Origin: Paenibacillus borealis
GTDB taxonomy: Bacteria > Bacillota > Bacilli > Paenibacillales > Paenibacillaceae
DNA length: 64,000 nt
Direction: 5' to 3'
Assembly: GCF_000758665.1 (NCBI RefSeq)
Contig: NZ_CP009285.1
Coordinates: 6,386,001-6,450,000 of the forward strand
Both the position numbers and the translations under genes were made by a program. This document shows, piece by piece, positions 19,348 to 28,637 of this stretch. Every line of letters starts with the position of its first letter. Position 1 is the first letter of the stretch. The notes below the pieces were generated by a model. The model was not told the origin of the DNA, did not search any database, and saw nothing but the letters and a program-made list of their open reading frames with translations.

Positions 19348-19847
19348 TTTCGCAATACCTCATTTAGTTTGGAATTAAGACTCACGGAATGGGCGTGGCA
19401 TACGGCCACCGCCAGTGCATCCGCCACATCATCGGGCTTCGGTACAGCCGACAGCTTAAGGAGCAGCTTGACCATCTCCTGAACCTGTTTCTTCTCAGCC
19501 TTGCCGTACCCTACTACTGCCTGCTTCACCATCATAGGGGTGTATTCCGCGACCGGAAGCCCGCGCTGCACGGCCGCCAGAATCAGCACCCCGCGCGCCT
19601 GCGCCACCGGAAGGGCCGTCGTCACATTGCGGCTGAAGAACAGCTTCTCTACCGCTACCGCATCCGGCTTATATTTATCGATCAGCTGCACCATGCCTTC
19701 ATAGACATGCAGCAGACGTTCCTCTTCCGGTGTATGCGCCTCGGTCTGGATACAGCCGTATTGTACCGGTGTCAATTTGTTTCCTGTTTTATCTACAAAA
19801 CCAAAGCCGACAATCGCCAGCCCCGGATCAATCCCCAAGATGCGCAA
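19344..19847 (-). CDS. ruvC: Holliday junction resolvase RuvC
   Basis: Endonuclease resolving Holliday junctions. 167 residues with the RNase-H-like acidic residues in LGIDPGL (Asp7), VEKLFF (Glu68) and the late DVADALAVAVCH. TTG start with AGAAGG close by. The presence of ruvC in a Firmicute is typical of Paenibacillus and some other lineages; B. subtilis lacks it and uses RecU. First gene of ruvC-ruvA-ruvB. Confidence 0.96.
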   Translation of the reverse strand: MRILGIDPGLAIVGFGFVDKTGNKLTPVQYGCIQTEAHTPEEERLLHVYEGMVQLIDKYKPDAVAVEKLFFSRNVTTALPVAQARGVLILAAVQRGLPVAEYTPMMVKQAVVGYGKAEKKQVQEMVKLLLKLSAVPKPDDVADALAVAVCHAHSVSLNSKLNEVLRK

Positions 19848-20016
19848 GATCCTTCTCTCTCCTCTGTGCCAGGGCAGAATACCCCTGCGGGTTCATCCAT
19901 GAATCCGCCCTAAAGCGAACATATGTATTCCTTCTACCCATTATAGCAAAAAAAGTTTCCCCGGGGAGACAAAAACTTTGTCCCGGAGAAATTAAAATCA
20001 GGACTCTATTTCAGAC

Positions 20017-20050
20017 AAAAAGGCCCGCGAGCGTCCTGCCCGCGAGCCTT
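20017..20050 (-). terminator. Terminator downstream of bofC
   Basis: On the minus strand a 13-bp GC-rich stem, with two G:U pairs and a 5-nt loop, is followed by TTTTT. It separates bofC from the ruv genes. Confidence 0.85.
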
Positions 20051-20072
20051 CAAACAGTTATTACTTTCATTT

Positions 20073-20834
20073 TCATTCCGCATGCATCACCTGTTCCGCC
20101 GAATCCCGCGCGTAGTCGCTGAAGGTAGACAGCACACTGTTGTACTCCTCCATATCCTGCACCCGGATGCCTTGATGAAGCTGATCCCAGATTCCCTCCG
20201 GCAGTGAAGATTTCATCGAGCCCATATCCAGCTGGAAGAAGGTCTTCATTACCTTCTCCGACGCCGGCGGTCCTTTGAACAGTGTCAGATTCCCCTGCTC
20301 GTCCACACCGAAATAGGCTTCTTTCTTGGTGAGCGGCGACAGATCATTAACTCTCTGCTCCAGCCACAGGTCGCCCTCCCGGCTAAGCCAGCCGCTCCAG
20401 CCGGAATGCTGTGCAATCAGCACCTTAAGCTGGGACGGGTTCCTGTTCCCGGGGAGCGTCTGCACTTCTTCTCCGGAGACATAGATGGTCTTCAAATGCA
20501 CTGTCCGGCTGACCGGCTCCCGGCTGACTGCTTCCAGTAGCCCCTTGCTGTCCAGTATAGCGGCTCTCTCTTCCTCGTCAGACTCTATATGATTATAAAC
20601 GGCTGCCACAGCCGGCATACTGCCACCGGCCTCCTTGGTCTGCTCCATCGTTGCGTCTAGAGTTCCGGGTAACGTCCAGGCCGAATGATCCAGCAGTGCG
20701 CTGATTTCTTCCGGAACCTGCATGCCCCGCCAGGCCAGCACCGTAAGCACGATGCATGCCGCTCCCACCCAGGGAGCCTTTTTCCAACGTCTCCACCGCC
20801 GCCACAGTTGTTTTTTCAAGCGAAAAGCATTCAC
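20073..20834 (-). CDS. bofC: BofC-like sigma-K checkpoint protein
   Basis: Forespore-exported inhibitor of the SpoIVB signalling protease, which controls pro-sigma-K processing in sporulation. A basic N-terminus and one membrane segment/signal anchor are followed by the BofC domains: VHLKTIYVSGEEVQTL and the C-terminal EAYFGVDEQGNLTLFKGPP. It is longer than B. subtilis BofC (253 against ~170 residues), with an extra central part. GTG at 20834 has GAAGGG 6 nt upstream; ATG at 20885 gives 270 residues but has no site. Its place beside the ruv genes matches B. subtilis. Confidence 0.85.
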   Translation of the reverse strand: MNAFRLKKQLWRRWRRWKKAPWVGAACIVLTVLAWRGMQVPEEISALLDHSAWTLPGTLDATMEQTKEAGGSMPAVAAVYNHIESDEEERAAILDSKGLLEAVSREPVSRTVHLKTIYVSGEEVQTLPGNRNPSQLKVLIAQHSGWSGWLSREGDLWLEQRVNDLSPLTKKEAYFGVDEQGNLTLFKGPPASEKVMKTFFQLDMGSMKSSLPEGIWDQLHQGIRVQDMEEYNSVLSTFSDYARDSAEQVMHAE

Positions 20835-20923
20835 GTTAATCCCTTCATTCTGGTTTTTTCCTATTGTGACCTGTGAAGGGAGCATTTATGCGCCTGTGCT
20901 TGAAATTCATCCCAACCCGCAAT

Positions 20924-22168
20924 TTAATCTGTGTTCAGCGGATTCTCAATGGCTCCGAGAAACAGCACTACCCGGGTCTGCACATCTCTGATCATGAACA
21001 GAAACGGCCGGTTGACCGTCATTTCAAAGGGCGTATCTGCCGGAGGGGCTGACCCTGCAAGCATCTCGATCACAGTGGAAGCCGCCGCCTCCGTCCCCCG
21101 TTCATTCACATCGATGTAGGTTTTGTGGATGACCTTGCTGAAGTATACCGGAAGCCCAAGATCGGCCAGCAAGGAGAAATCGCCAAGGTCCGGATCGAAG
21201 GCCCGCTTCACTCCCAGGGCCTGAAGAGCGTCTGCAAGCTCTGTCCCGTAGCTGGCTGTAAACCGCGGCAGCCGAAGCGTACCTTGGGTACTGGCAAAGC
21301 CATCATCAAGAAGCGGGAGCTTGCCCGCCGCAAGCTGATCTGCAAGCTCCTGCAGGGAGGAGTCCTCGCCTGGAAGAACCACCAGCATCTCCATCTGGCC
21401 CTCTCCATAAGGAAGCTTCACAGCCTGCCAATCCTCATTCTCTGCATACTGGAAATACCCGCTCCGCTTCATCATCACCGCCTGCACGGCCGTTCCGTCC
21501 GGGGGATAGAAATCTGCTGGCTCTGTAGCCTCTTCCGGGAAGATATCACTCCAGCCGCCTTTGAAATACAGCGCGTTGACAAGCACCGCGACAGCCCGCT
21601 GTCCCGGCGGCTCCGTGAGCATTTCATTGATTCTATGCTCCGTGTGTTCCGAGACCCAATCATTGATCTGCGTGACGGACTTCCGGGCAGTCAGGTCTGT
21701 GGTCTTGATCTCCGCATTATAGAAGTCCTTGCCGGTCTTGAGATAATCCTTGCGCAGCGGCAAACCCTTCATGCCCCAGACCGAGTTCGCAATCTTCAGC
21801 TGAACCCCCGGTCCCCCGTCAGTCAGTAGCTGCAGCAATGCCTGATGGGCGGCGTTCAGCTTCTGCCGCTCTTCAGGCGCATAACCGAGCAGCGTCCCCA
21901 GCTCCTCGGCCGTCTCTCCGGCGCTGCCGTTATACGCAAGGGCCAGAGCGGCGGCCACACTGTAAGGTGACACCGACAGATTCCCGCCGCCCTGCTTCCA
22001 CAACTGGCCAAACAGCTTCGCGCCCAGCCGGTTGCTTCTCTCAGCCAGCCCGGAATCAAGTCCAGCTGCGGCTGCCTGTCTCTCCGAGTAACTCATTGGT
22101 GAACCTCCTTCACTGCAGCCGGCCAGCAGAAGCACGGCTAACAAGAGTACGGATATTCTTCTTCCCAT
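20924..22168 (-). CDS. Serpin-family protease inhibitor, lipoprotein
   Basis: Suicide inhibitor of serine (or cysteine) proteases, tethered outside the membrane. ATG at 22168 with AAGGGGGAAA upstream gives a signal peptide ending in the lipobox LLAGC, then a complete serpin fold of about 380 residues (NLSVSPYSVAAALAL, LVNALYFKGGW and NRPFLFMIRD are serpin signatures). The reactive-centre hinge reads ERGTEAAAST, small residues at P15-P9, which marks an inhibitory serpin; counting from the hinge places P1-P1' near LAG|SA. The target protease is unknown. The open frame extends 23 codons upstream without a start site. Confidence 0.92.
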   Translation of the reverse strand: MGRRISVLLLAVLLLAGCSEGGSPMSYSERQAAAAGLDSGLAERSNRLGAKLFGQLWKQGGGNLSVSPYSVAAALALAYNGSAGETAEELGTLLGYAPEERQKLNAAHQALLQLLTDGGPGVQLKIANSVWGMKGLPLRKDYLKTGKDFYNAEIKTTDLTARKSVTQINDWVSEHTEHRINEMLTEPPGQRAVAVLVNALYFKGGWSDIFPEEATEPADFYPPDGTAVQAVMMKRSGYFQYAENEDWQAVKLPYGEGQMEMLVVLPGEDSSLQELADQLAAGKLPLLDDGFASTQGTLRLPRFTASYGTELADALQALGVKRAFDPDLGDFSLLADLGLPVYFSKVIHKTYIDVNERGTEAAASTVIEMLAGSAPPADTPFEMTVNRPFLFMIRDVQTRVVLFLGAIENPLNTD

Positions 22169-22304
22169 TCTTATTTCCCCCTTAAGTTCATCCGAAGCGG
22201 TAAAGGATCTGTATACGAGAGTCCCCTTTCCATTCATGGACGTCCCCTGCTTGGGAAAAGTTACAAATAAAGGGTTAGAAATTCAACACTTTGAAATTTA
22301 ACAC

Positions 22305-24431
22305 TTAGCAATTCGGCACCACCGGCAGCTTAATATGGCTCGGATACTCATGGTTATGGCAGATCGTCTGCTGTACAATCACCGCTTCAGCATCTTCATA
22401 TGGATTATTCCCGGTGTTCGTGTTGGGGAAGGCCACAAATTTGCTGGAAGAAGTGACAGTGAAGCGTACCCGGTGCCCTGCGGCAAAAGTGTGGGCAATG
22501 TTCTGCATGAAAATATCGTACTGCTCCACCTGCCCCGGCACCAGCAGCTGCGGCTGTTCCAGCCCGTGCCGGTATTTCGCCCGCACGATGTAATTGGACA
22601 GGCGGATGGAATCGCCCTGCTCATTCACATCGCTGAGCGTCACCACCCAGTCCGTATCCAGCCCCGTGCTCGCGGCATAGATGACCGCTGACAGCTCTCC
22701 GGCGATCGTCAGACGCTCTGCCAGCGGTTCACTGGTATAGACGACAATGTCGCTGCGCAGCTCATGCTTCCGCATATTCTCCGGCTCCCGCTCGCCGCTG
22801 TCGGCCACCGGATCAGCCGGATTATAGATGTAAGTGTCTGCTGCTGAATGCTCCTCAGGCTCAGCCGCCAGTCTGCCATCCCCCAGCGACGAATTCGCCC
22901 GGCCATTCCCGCCCAGATAGAACGGAGTAATCACCGCTTCTGCCGGTGTCCAGTCCTCCGAGGTTCTCCAGCGGTTCTCACCCACCACATAATAGGAAGC
23001 CCGCGGCTCCTGGTCGATGCCGTTCGGGATATCCTTCAGGAACCGGTCGAACCAGCGCAGCACGGAAATATCATAATCGTACACCACTGCATCATTGCCG
23101 AAGGACACACCCAGCAGATCCCGTGCCCGGTTCGGTCCGTGCTCCCAGGCGCCGAGCCGGATTTTGCGGCTCTTCACATCATGCTCCGTCAGCATCCGCC
23201 AGGTCTCCGATACTCCCGGGCTGTCACCGTCATACCAGCCGGAAATCACATACATCGGAACCTTAACCTGATCCCCGCGTTCGGTGAACGTACAGTTTCT
23301 CCAGAAATCGTCATATTCAGGATGCTGGCTCCACAGCTCCCACGGCCCCGAAGTGCGGCCGATCATCTGCTGCGGAATATCCCTGATCGGTCTGGCATCG
23401 ACCGCCGCTTCCGGGTCCACTGTAATGCCGCCGAAGATATCAAAGTCCGTACGCGTCCCCACCGACTGCGCAAGCGTCCAGGACAGCAGCGGCCAGGAGC
23501 AGAGCGTCCCGCCTTTGCGCGCGGTGTCCACGAAGGGCGAACCTACATTCACCTCATCCACCACCGCCAGCAGGTTCGGGTGGCCGCTGGTAGCGGCTGC
23601 TACAACGACATAGCCGAGGTAGGAGGCGCCCCACATTCCAACTTTGCCGTCAGACCATGGCTGGGCTATAATCCAGTCAATAGTATCGTAGCCGTCATCG
23701 CGTTCATTGTAGAACGGGATCAGCTCCCCTTCCGAATCCGCCCGGCCGCGTACATCCTGGGAGACCACGGCGTAGCCTTTGTTCGCCCAGCGCATGAAGA
23801 TTTCTTTTTTACCATTCCGGTCGTAACAGGTTCTTACCAAGATAGTTGGCACCTTCGTTCCCGGCTCAAGACCTTCAGGAAGAAACAAATCGGTAGCCAG
23901 CTTCACGCCGTCCCGCATCGGCACAAGATACGCCCCCAGATCATTCACACCGTATTCCGGCTGTGACAACAGCGGCTCAGCATAGAGGGCGAGCGGGGTC
24001 AGCTGCTCATACCCTGCCTTAACGATCAGCTCAATGCCATAGCGGTTAGGGGTCAGAAAAGCGATAACCTCCCCGTCCAGCGTCACAATATCCAGCGCCG
24101 TGCCCCCGCGGTAAGCCCATACCTGTGAAGTCCGCTCTGCGCCGGAGATCTCCGCCTGATAGGTAATATGCTTCTGATATTTATCCCCGTTCTCCAGTAC
24201 AACCTCGTCCCCCAGCCATTCTGCTGATGTGTATATACTAAGCTGCTCCGCAATCCGGGCCAGCGGAAGAACATATTTCGCCCCTGCCTCCAGCACATTC
24301 TCCTGCATCTGCGTACGTCTGCGCGTGTCAACCTTGGCGTGCATGACGACCTGGTCCGTGAAACGGATTTTGCCGCTATATATTCCTGAGCAGTAGAAGT
24401 TAAAGCTTGTCTGCTGTAAGTATGAATTCAT
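22305..24431 (-). CDS. CocE/NonD-type (S15 family) alpha/beta hydrolase
   Basis: Hydrolase of the X-prolyl dipeptidyl-peptidase/cocaine-esterase superfamily, 708 residues from ATG 24431. The alpha/beta-hydrolase domain carries the nucleophile elbow GMWGASYLG, the acid in SGWYDGDSPG and the catalytic His in GAWEHGPN; the C-terminal jelly-roll domain typical of S15 (YTSEPLAERLTIAGELSAVIYA) follows. An N-terminal part of about 150 residues before the catalytic domain is unusual. It lies 13 nt after the M19 gene, so both may degrade short peptides or acylated amino compounds. True substrate unknown. Confidence 0.86.
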   Translation of the reverse strand: MNSYLQQTSFNFYCSGIYSGKIRFTDQVVMHAKVDTRRRTQMQENVLEAGAKYVLPLARIAEQLSIYTSAEWLGDEVVLENGDKYQKHITYQAEISGAERTSQVWAYRGGTALDIVTLDGEVIAFLTPNRYGIELIVKAGYEQLTPLALYAEPLLSQPEYGVNDLGAYLVPMRDGVKLATDLFLPEGLEPGTKVPTILVRTCYDRNGKKEIFMRWANKGYAVVSQDVRGRADSEGELIPFYNERDDGYDTIDWIIAQPWSDGKVGMWGASYLGYVVVAAATSGHPNLLAVVDEVNVGSPFVDTARKGGTLCSWPLLSWTLAQSVGTRTDFDIFGGITVDPEAAVDARPIRDIPQQMIGRTSGPWELWSQHPEYDDFWRNCTFTERGDQVKVPMYVISGWYDGDSPGVSETWRMLTEHDVKSRKIRLGAWEHGPNRARDLLGVSFGNDAVVYDYDISVLRWFDRFLKDIPNGIDQEPRASYYVVGENRWRTSEDWTPAEAVITPFYLGGNGRANSSLGDGRLAAEPEEHSAADTYIYNPADPVADSGEREPENMRKHELRSDIVVYTSEPLAERLTIAGELSAVIYAASTGLDTDWVVTLSDVNEQGDSIRLSNYIVRAKYRHGLEQPQLLVPGQVEQYDIFMQNIAHTFAAGHRVRFTVTSSSKFVAFPNTNTGNNPYEDAEAVIVQQTICHNHEYPSHIKLPVVPNC

Positions 24432-24444
24432 CTGTAAAAGTCCC

Positions 24445-25611
24445 CTATCCGCAAATTTGTTCGAACACGCGCAGCCAGTTGCCGCCCATAATCTTAGCGA
24501 TCTCTTCATCGCTGTAACCGCGCCCTACCAGTCCCCGCGTGAAATTGCTGAAATAACTGTATTTCTCAAGCCCTGCTACGGTCTCCGTGGAGGGACCATC
24601 CCCTTTGGCGAATCCCAGCTTCGGAGCGATATGCTCTTTGAAAAAGACCAGCGACCAGCCAAGGTCACTCATAGGCCAGTCCGTGCCGATGCCCACATGA
24701 TCTGCGCCTACCAGCCTGATCACATATTCAATATGGTCCAGCACATGCTCAATGGTGGTATGATCAGGATCTTCATGTACAAACCACGGCATCGCAAAAA
24801 TACCAATCACCCCGCCGGTGGCAGCAATTGCACGGATCTCCTCATCACTTTTGCAGCGCATATGCGGGTAGATAGCTTCCACACCAGTATGCGAGGCGAT
24901 AACCGGCGCACTTGAGGCCGCGCAGGCATCCAGGGTGGTCTGTCTGCCGCAGTGTCCGGTATCGACGATGATTCTGAGCGTGTTCAGCCGTTCCACAAAC
25001 CGCAGACCGTATTTGGACAGCCCTCCATTGCCCGGCTCCGCACAGCCGGAACCTATCAGATTCTGGTTATTGTACGTTAACTGCAGAATCCTTAGACCAA
25101 AGCCATGCAGCGCATCGAGCAGCTCCAGATTTTTTCCCAGCGCATCCGTTTCCTGTGCCGTTACAATCCCTGCCTTCCTGCCCTCACGTTTAGCCCTGCG
25201 GATATCCTCCGCCGTCAGTGCCTTCACCAGCCAGTCTGAGGAATCGAACTGCAGCTGAACCTCACCCATACTGGTAATCATACTCTCCGTATCATTCAGG
25301 TGCAGCTCGCGGTTCCCCGCCGTAATGCCGGACCTGTACCATTCCTCTTTGTACTCCGCAATCTCGCCGCTGGCCGACAGCCGGGTAATGATCTGCGCCG
25401 GCATGGCGCTGTAGACCATCGGTTCATCCTTGTACGGCTCGCACAGCTCCTTCACCTTAAGCGAGACACTCTCGGGAATTGCGCCTGGAGATAGAGGCCC
25501 CTGAAACAGCAGATCAATATTGATATTCTCTTCATGCAGGCGTTTCGCCCGCTCCTCCTGTGATGCACTCAGTCCGAAATCATACCAGCCTTCCTGTTCC
25601 TGTAAGCCCAC
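24445..25611 (-). CDS. Divergent membrane-dipeptidase-like protein (peptidase M19)
   Basis: 388-residue TIM-barrel protein related to renal dipeptidase. Late metal-site motifs are present: IIVDTGHCG, PVIASHTG and VGIGTDWPM. The early ones are not: the HXD motif that should open the barrel is replaced by INIDLLFQG, and the bridging Glu position reads GIVTAQE. It may bind one metal only or act on a different substrate. GTG start with AGAGGGG upstream. First gene of a pair with the S15-type hydrolase. Confidence 0.82.
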   Translation of the reverse strand: MGLQEQEGWYDFGLSASQEERAKRLHEENINIDLLFQGPLSPGAIPESVSLKVKELCEPYKDEPMVYSAMPAQIITRLSASGEIAEYKEEWYRSGITAGNRELHLNDTESMITSMGEVQLQFDSSDWLVKALTAEDIRRAKREGRKAGIVTAQETDALGKNLELLDALHGFGLRILQLTYNNQNLIGSGCAEPGNGGLSKYGLRFVERLNTLRIIVDTGHCGRQTTLDACAASSAPVIASHTGVEAIYPHMRCKSDEEIRAIAATGGVIGIFAMPWFVHEDPDHTTIEHVLDHIEYVIRLVGADHVGIGTDWPMSDLGWSLVFFKEHIAPKLGFAKGDGPSTETVAGLEKYSYFSNFTRGLVGRGYSDEEIAKIMGGNWLRVFEQICG

Positions 25612-25796
25612 TTGATTCAGCCCCTCTTATATTAACTACAGCTATCAACTTGATAGCTGGTTTTTGTCGTTCTTGTAATGTTCAACTATTCTATTGCTAG
25701 TATAATGTCTGATCTAAACTAGTAAAAACCACGTTGGCCCGTCGCTTTGCTGAGGGTTCACAATGCCCTGATTAGGGGATATGCGGTAGGCTTAAT

Positions 25797-25978
25797 TGCA
25801 CTTTGTACAACTAAACTGTCTCATTTACAACCGATTATCCGTTTAGTTGTATTTCGTACAATTAAACTGACCTATGTAGACGGGTTCTCGCCATTTGGGC
25901 AGATTTAGTTGTACAGACTACAGTTATAAGTGGCAAGCATCCCTTTTCGCTATTTTTAATTGTACATTATACAACTAT
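25797..25978. repeat. Intergenic four-palindrome element, related architecture
   Basis: Four palindromes with the pattern TTTAGTTGTA-N5-TACAA-TAAA occur near 25797, 25841, 25902 and 25954, about 50 nt apart. Layout and core resemble the elements at 17.5 and 32.9 kb, but the flanking sequence differs. They lie in a 540-nt gene-free gap (25612-26150), in which I see nothing else. Confidence 0.65.
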
Positions 25979-26150
25979 CACTTAAGTTTCACTTGGAGCG
26001 AATACATCATCATCCATTGCTGCTTGCTGCATTGTTGAATCCACTCACTTCTTTATTTCTGATGTTGGACTAGTTACTCTTAATGTTACTCCTAATAAGA
26101 CTTGAAAACGCAGTGTTCTGCGGAGCTGGTCAGCGTCAGGTTCGATCTAA

Positions 26151-27125
26151 TTACAATGAAACTTCCACACCTTTATTCAGCGCAACCGCCTGTTTATAAA
26201 TATAGAAGGCTGCGGCAAGATCCTGAACGGCAAGCCCCAGTCCCTTAAAAAGCGTGATTTCACTGCTGCTTCCCCTGCCCGGAACATGTCCCTTCAGCAG
26301 GCCGCCGATTTCACCAATAATATGGTCCGCCGTAATCGCCCCTTCACTGAGCGGGATCAGATAATCCCCCGCTTCATGGACCGCCGACTCCAGCCGGTCC
26401 ACATAGAGCCTGGCCCCGGCTACCAGCGCCGTGTCCAGCTCCCGTTCATGCGCCCTGCATGCGCCGATCGCATTGATGTGCGCGCCTGGCTTCACCCAGG
26501 CGCCGTGCAGCACCGGCTCGCCCGCCGCCGTCGCCGTGCAGATAATGTCCGCGTCCATCACCGCGTCCTGCACAGACAGCGCTGCCGTGATCTCTGCGTT
26601 CCACCGGCTGCTCATGGCATCGGCGAACGCCCGGGCCTTGCCCGGCGTTCTGCTCCAGACCTTGGCGCGCTTAATGCCGCGCACCTGCAGCATCGCCTCC
26701 AGATGGCTCCGGGCCTGCTCCCCGGTGCCGAGAACCGCCAGGGACTCCGCCTCTTCCCTGGCGAGCAGCTTCGTCGCTGCCGCACTGACCGCCGCCGTGC
26801 GGATGGCTGTAATCGACTGGCCGTCCACTATGGCCAGCGGCACGCCGGTGGCGGCGTCGAACAACGACACCATCCCCTGATGCGACGGCAGACCGCTCCC
26901 GTGGTTGCCAGGGAATACGCTGATGATCTTAGCACCAGCGACCCCTTCACGCCGCAGATACCCCGGCATCAATCCCAGCACATTCCGCTCCTCCAGCGGA
27001 AGAACCTGGCGGAGACTCTGCACCGCCTCCCCCTCCGACAGGTCAGCGAGGACAGTTTCCATCACAGCGATGCAGGACTCCATCGTTAGAATCTCTGCAA
27101 CTTCCTTCCCGTTTATCATCAGCAC
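26151..27125 (-). CDS. Ornithine cyclodeaminase / mu-crystallin family oxidoreductase
   Basis: NAD(P)-dependent enzyme of 324 residues; family members include ornithine cyclodeaminase, alanine dehydrogenase and ketimine reductases. Markers: GAKIISVFPGN, VSLFDAATGVPLAIVDG, ITAIRTAAVSAAATKLLAR (substrate-binding Arg/Lys), the Rossmann motif VLGTGEQA, and INAIGACRAHERELD. GTG start behind GGGAGGG. Divergent from fabV. The specific substrate cannot be told from sequence. Confidence 0.88.
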   Translation of the reverse strand: MLMINGKEVAEILTMESCIAVMETVLADLSEGEAVQSLRQVLPLEERNVLGLMPGYLRREGVAGAKIISVFPGNHGSGLPSHQGMVSLFDAATGVPLAIVDGQSITAIRTAAVSAAATKLLAREEAESLAVLGTGEQARSHLEAMLQVRGIKRAKVWSRTPGKARAFADAMSSRWNAEITAALSVQDAVMDADIICTATAAGEPVLHGAWVKPGAHINAIGACRAHERELDTALVAGARLYVDRLESAVHEAGDYLIPLSEGAITADHIIGEIGGLLKGHVPGRGSSSEITLFKGLGLAVQDLAAAFYIYKQAVALNKGVEVSL

Positions 27126-27247
27126 CTATAGACCCTCCCGGATTCCTGGTATCAAAAAATGATTCAAGCTTATCTTTCTATGCCATCATTTGCTATACTC
27201 TATATTAGCGAAAAAAGTTAAAAACTAAAACAAAGGGGATATCCTTG

Positions 27248-28438
27248 ATGATTATTCAGCCAAAAACACGCGGATTTATCTGTACGACTGCTCACCCGGA
27301 GGGATGTGCCGGACAAATACAGGAACAGATTGACTATGTACGGGCACAAAAGAAACTTTCCGGTCCGGCCAACGTGCTGGTCATCGGCGCTTCTACCGGC
27401 TACGGGCTGGCTTCACGGATTGCGGCGGCATTTGGCGCAGGTGCCAATACCATCGGCGTATTCTTCGACAAAGCTGCTGAAGGTGCCCGCACGGCCTCCG
27501 CAGGCTGGTACAATTCCGCTGCTTTTGAGCAGGAAGCGGCCAAGCTGGGCCTGAAATCGTTCAGTATCGTCGGCGATGCCTTCTCGGATGCCATTAAGAC
27601 CAAGACCATTGACCTCATCAAAGCTGAATTCGGCACCGTTGATCTCGTTGTGTACAGCGTAGCTTCCCCGCGCCGCACCCATCCGGTTACAGGAGAAGTG
27701 TTCTCTTCGGTGATTAAGCCAGTTGGGGAAGCTTACACGAACAAAACGATGAACTTCCACACCGGAGAAGTATCCACGGTTACTATTGAGCCGGCAACGG
27801 ATGACGAGGTCCGCCAGACGATCGCTGTTATGGGCGGAGAAGACTGGGGCATGTGGATCAATCAGCTGCAGGGAGCCGGTGTGCTTGCAGATGGTGCAAC
27901 AACTGTGGCCTATTCCTATATCGGACCCAAGATCACCCATCCCATCTATCGGGACGGAACCATCGGCCAGGCGAAGAACCATCTGGAACAGACGGCGATC
28001 GCGCTGAACGAACAGCTCTCTGCTACAGGTGGACGGGCCTTCGTCTCCGTGAACAAGGCTCTGGTTACCCAGTCCAGCTCCGCCATCCCGGTGGTGCCGC
28101 TGTACATTTCCGCACTCTATAGAGTAATGAAGGAAAAAGAACTGCACGAGAACTGCATTCAGCAGATGTACCGCCTGTTCGCAGACCACCTGTATAATGG
28201 CGGTGAAGCGGCAGCAGACGGCAGCCACCTGATCCGGATTGATGACTGGGAGATGCGCGAGGATGTGCAGATCGAGGTCATGAGACGCTGGAACGAGCTT
28301 GAAACGGATAATGTTCCTGAACTTGCAGATCTTAAGGGCTACCAGGATGATTTCTTCCATCTGTTCGGCTTCCGCACCGAAGGCGTGGATTACGAAGCCG
28401 AGGCTGAGCCTGCCGTCGCTATTCCCAATATGGTATAA
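27248..28438 (+). CDS. fabV: Trans-2-enoyl-ACP/CoA reductase FabV
   Basis: NADH-dependent reductase for the last step of fatty-acid elongation. About 396 residues. The N-terminus MIIQPKTRGFICTTAHPEGC and the cofactor site VIGASTGYGLASRI are typical; catalytic Tyr234 and Lys243 form the FabV Y-X8-K motif (YRDGTIGQAK), which differs from the FabI spacing. ATG at 27248 fits alignments and has AAAGGGGAT upstream; a TTG at 27245 would add one Met. FabV is insensitive to triclosan in the species tested. Whether it is the main enoyl reductase here cannot be judged from this window. Confidence 0.95.
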   Translation: MIIQPKTRGFICTTAHPEGCAGQIQEQIDYVRAQKKLSGPANVLVIGASTGYGLASRIAAAFGAGANTIGVFFDKAAEGARTASAGWYNSAAFEQEAAKLGLKSFSIVGDAFSDAIKTKTIDLIKAEFGTVDLVVYSVASPRRTHPVTGEVFSSVIKPVGEAYTNKTMNFHTGEVSTVTIEPATDDEVRQTIAVMGGEDWGMWINQLQGAGVLADGATTVAYSYIGPKITHPIYRDGTIGQAKNHLEQTAIALNEQLSATGGRAFVSVNKALVTQSSSAIPVVPLYISALYRVMKEKELHENCIQQMYRLFADHLYNGGEAAADGSHLIRIDDWEMREDVQIEVMRRWNELETDNVPELADLKGYQDDFFHLFGFRTEGVDYEAEAEPAVAIPNMV

Positions 28439-28457
28439 GCGTTCCTCCCAAAACATC

Positions 28458-28488
28458 AAGCCGTTCCCTTCACCGGGAGCGGCTTTTT
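28458..28488 (+). terminator. Terminator downstream of fabV
   Basis: Stem AAGCCG(T)TCCC / GGGAGCGGCTT (one G:U pair) followed by TTTTTA, 20 nt after the fabV stop. Confidence 0.88.
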
Positions 28489-28569
28489 AGCGTGCAGATT
28501 CCAGGTTATCGCTCCAATTCGGGCATAAGCGCATAAGCACCCCCAACAATTCATCTCATTAAATAACGT

Positions 28570-28618
28570 TTGACTTTAGATTATCCTTACGGTATTTTAT
28601 ATCTAAAAGATATATCTT
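28570..28618 (+). promoter_or_regulatory. Promoter and palindromic operator of the padR operon
   Basis: TTGACT (28570-28575), a 17-nt spacer and TATTTT (28593-28598) form a sigma-A type promoter. The perfect 12-bp palindrome AAGATATATCTT at 28607-28618 sits at the expected transcription start, where a repressor such as the PadR protein encoded next could block transcription. Promoter call seen in sequence; operator role inferred. Confidence 0.6.
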
Positions 28619-28637
28619 ACAGATTGGATGCGTGCAT

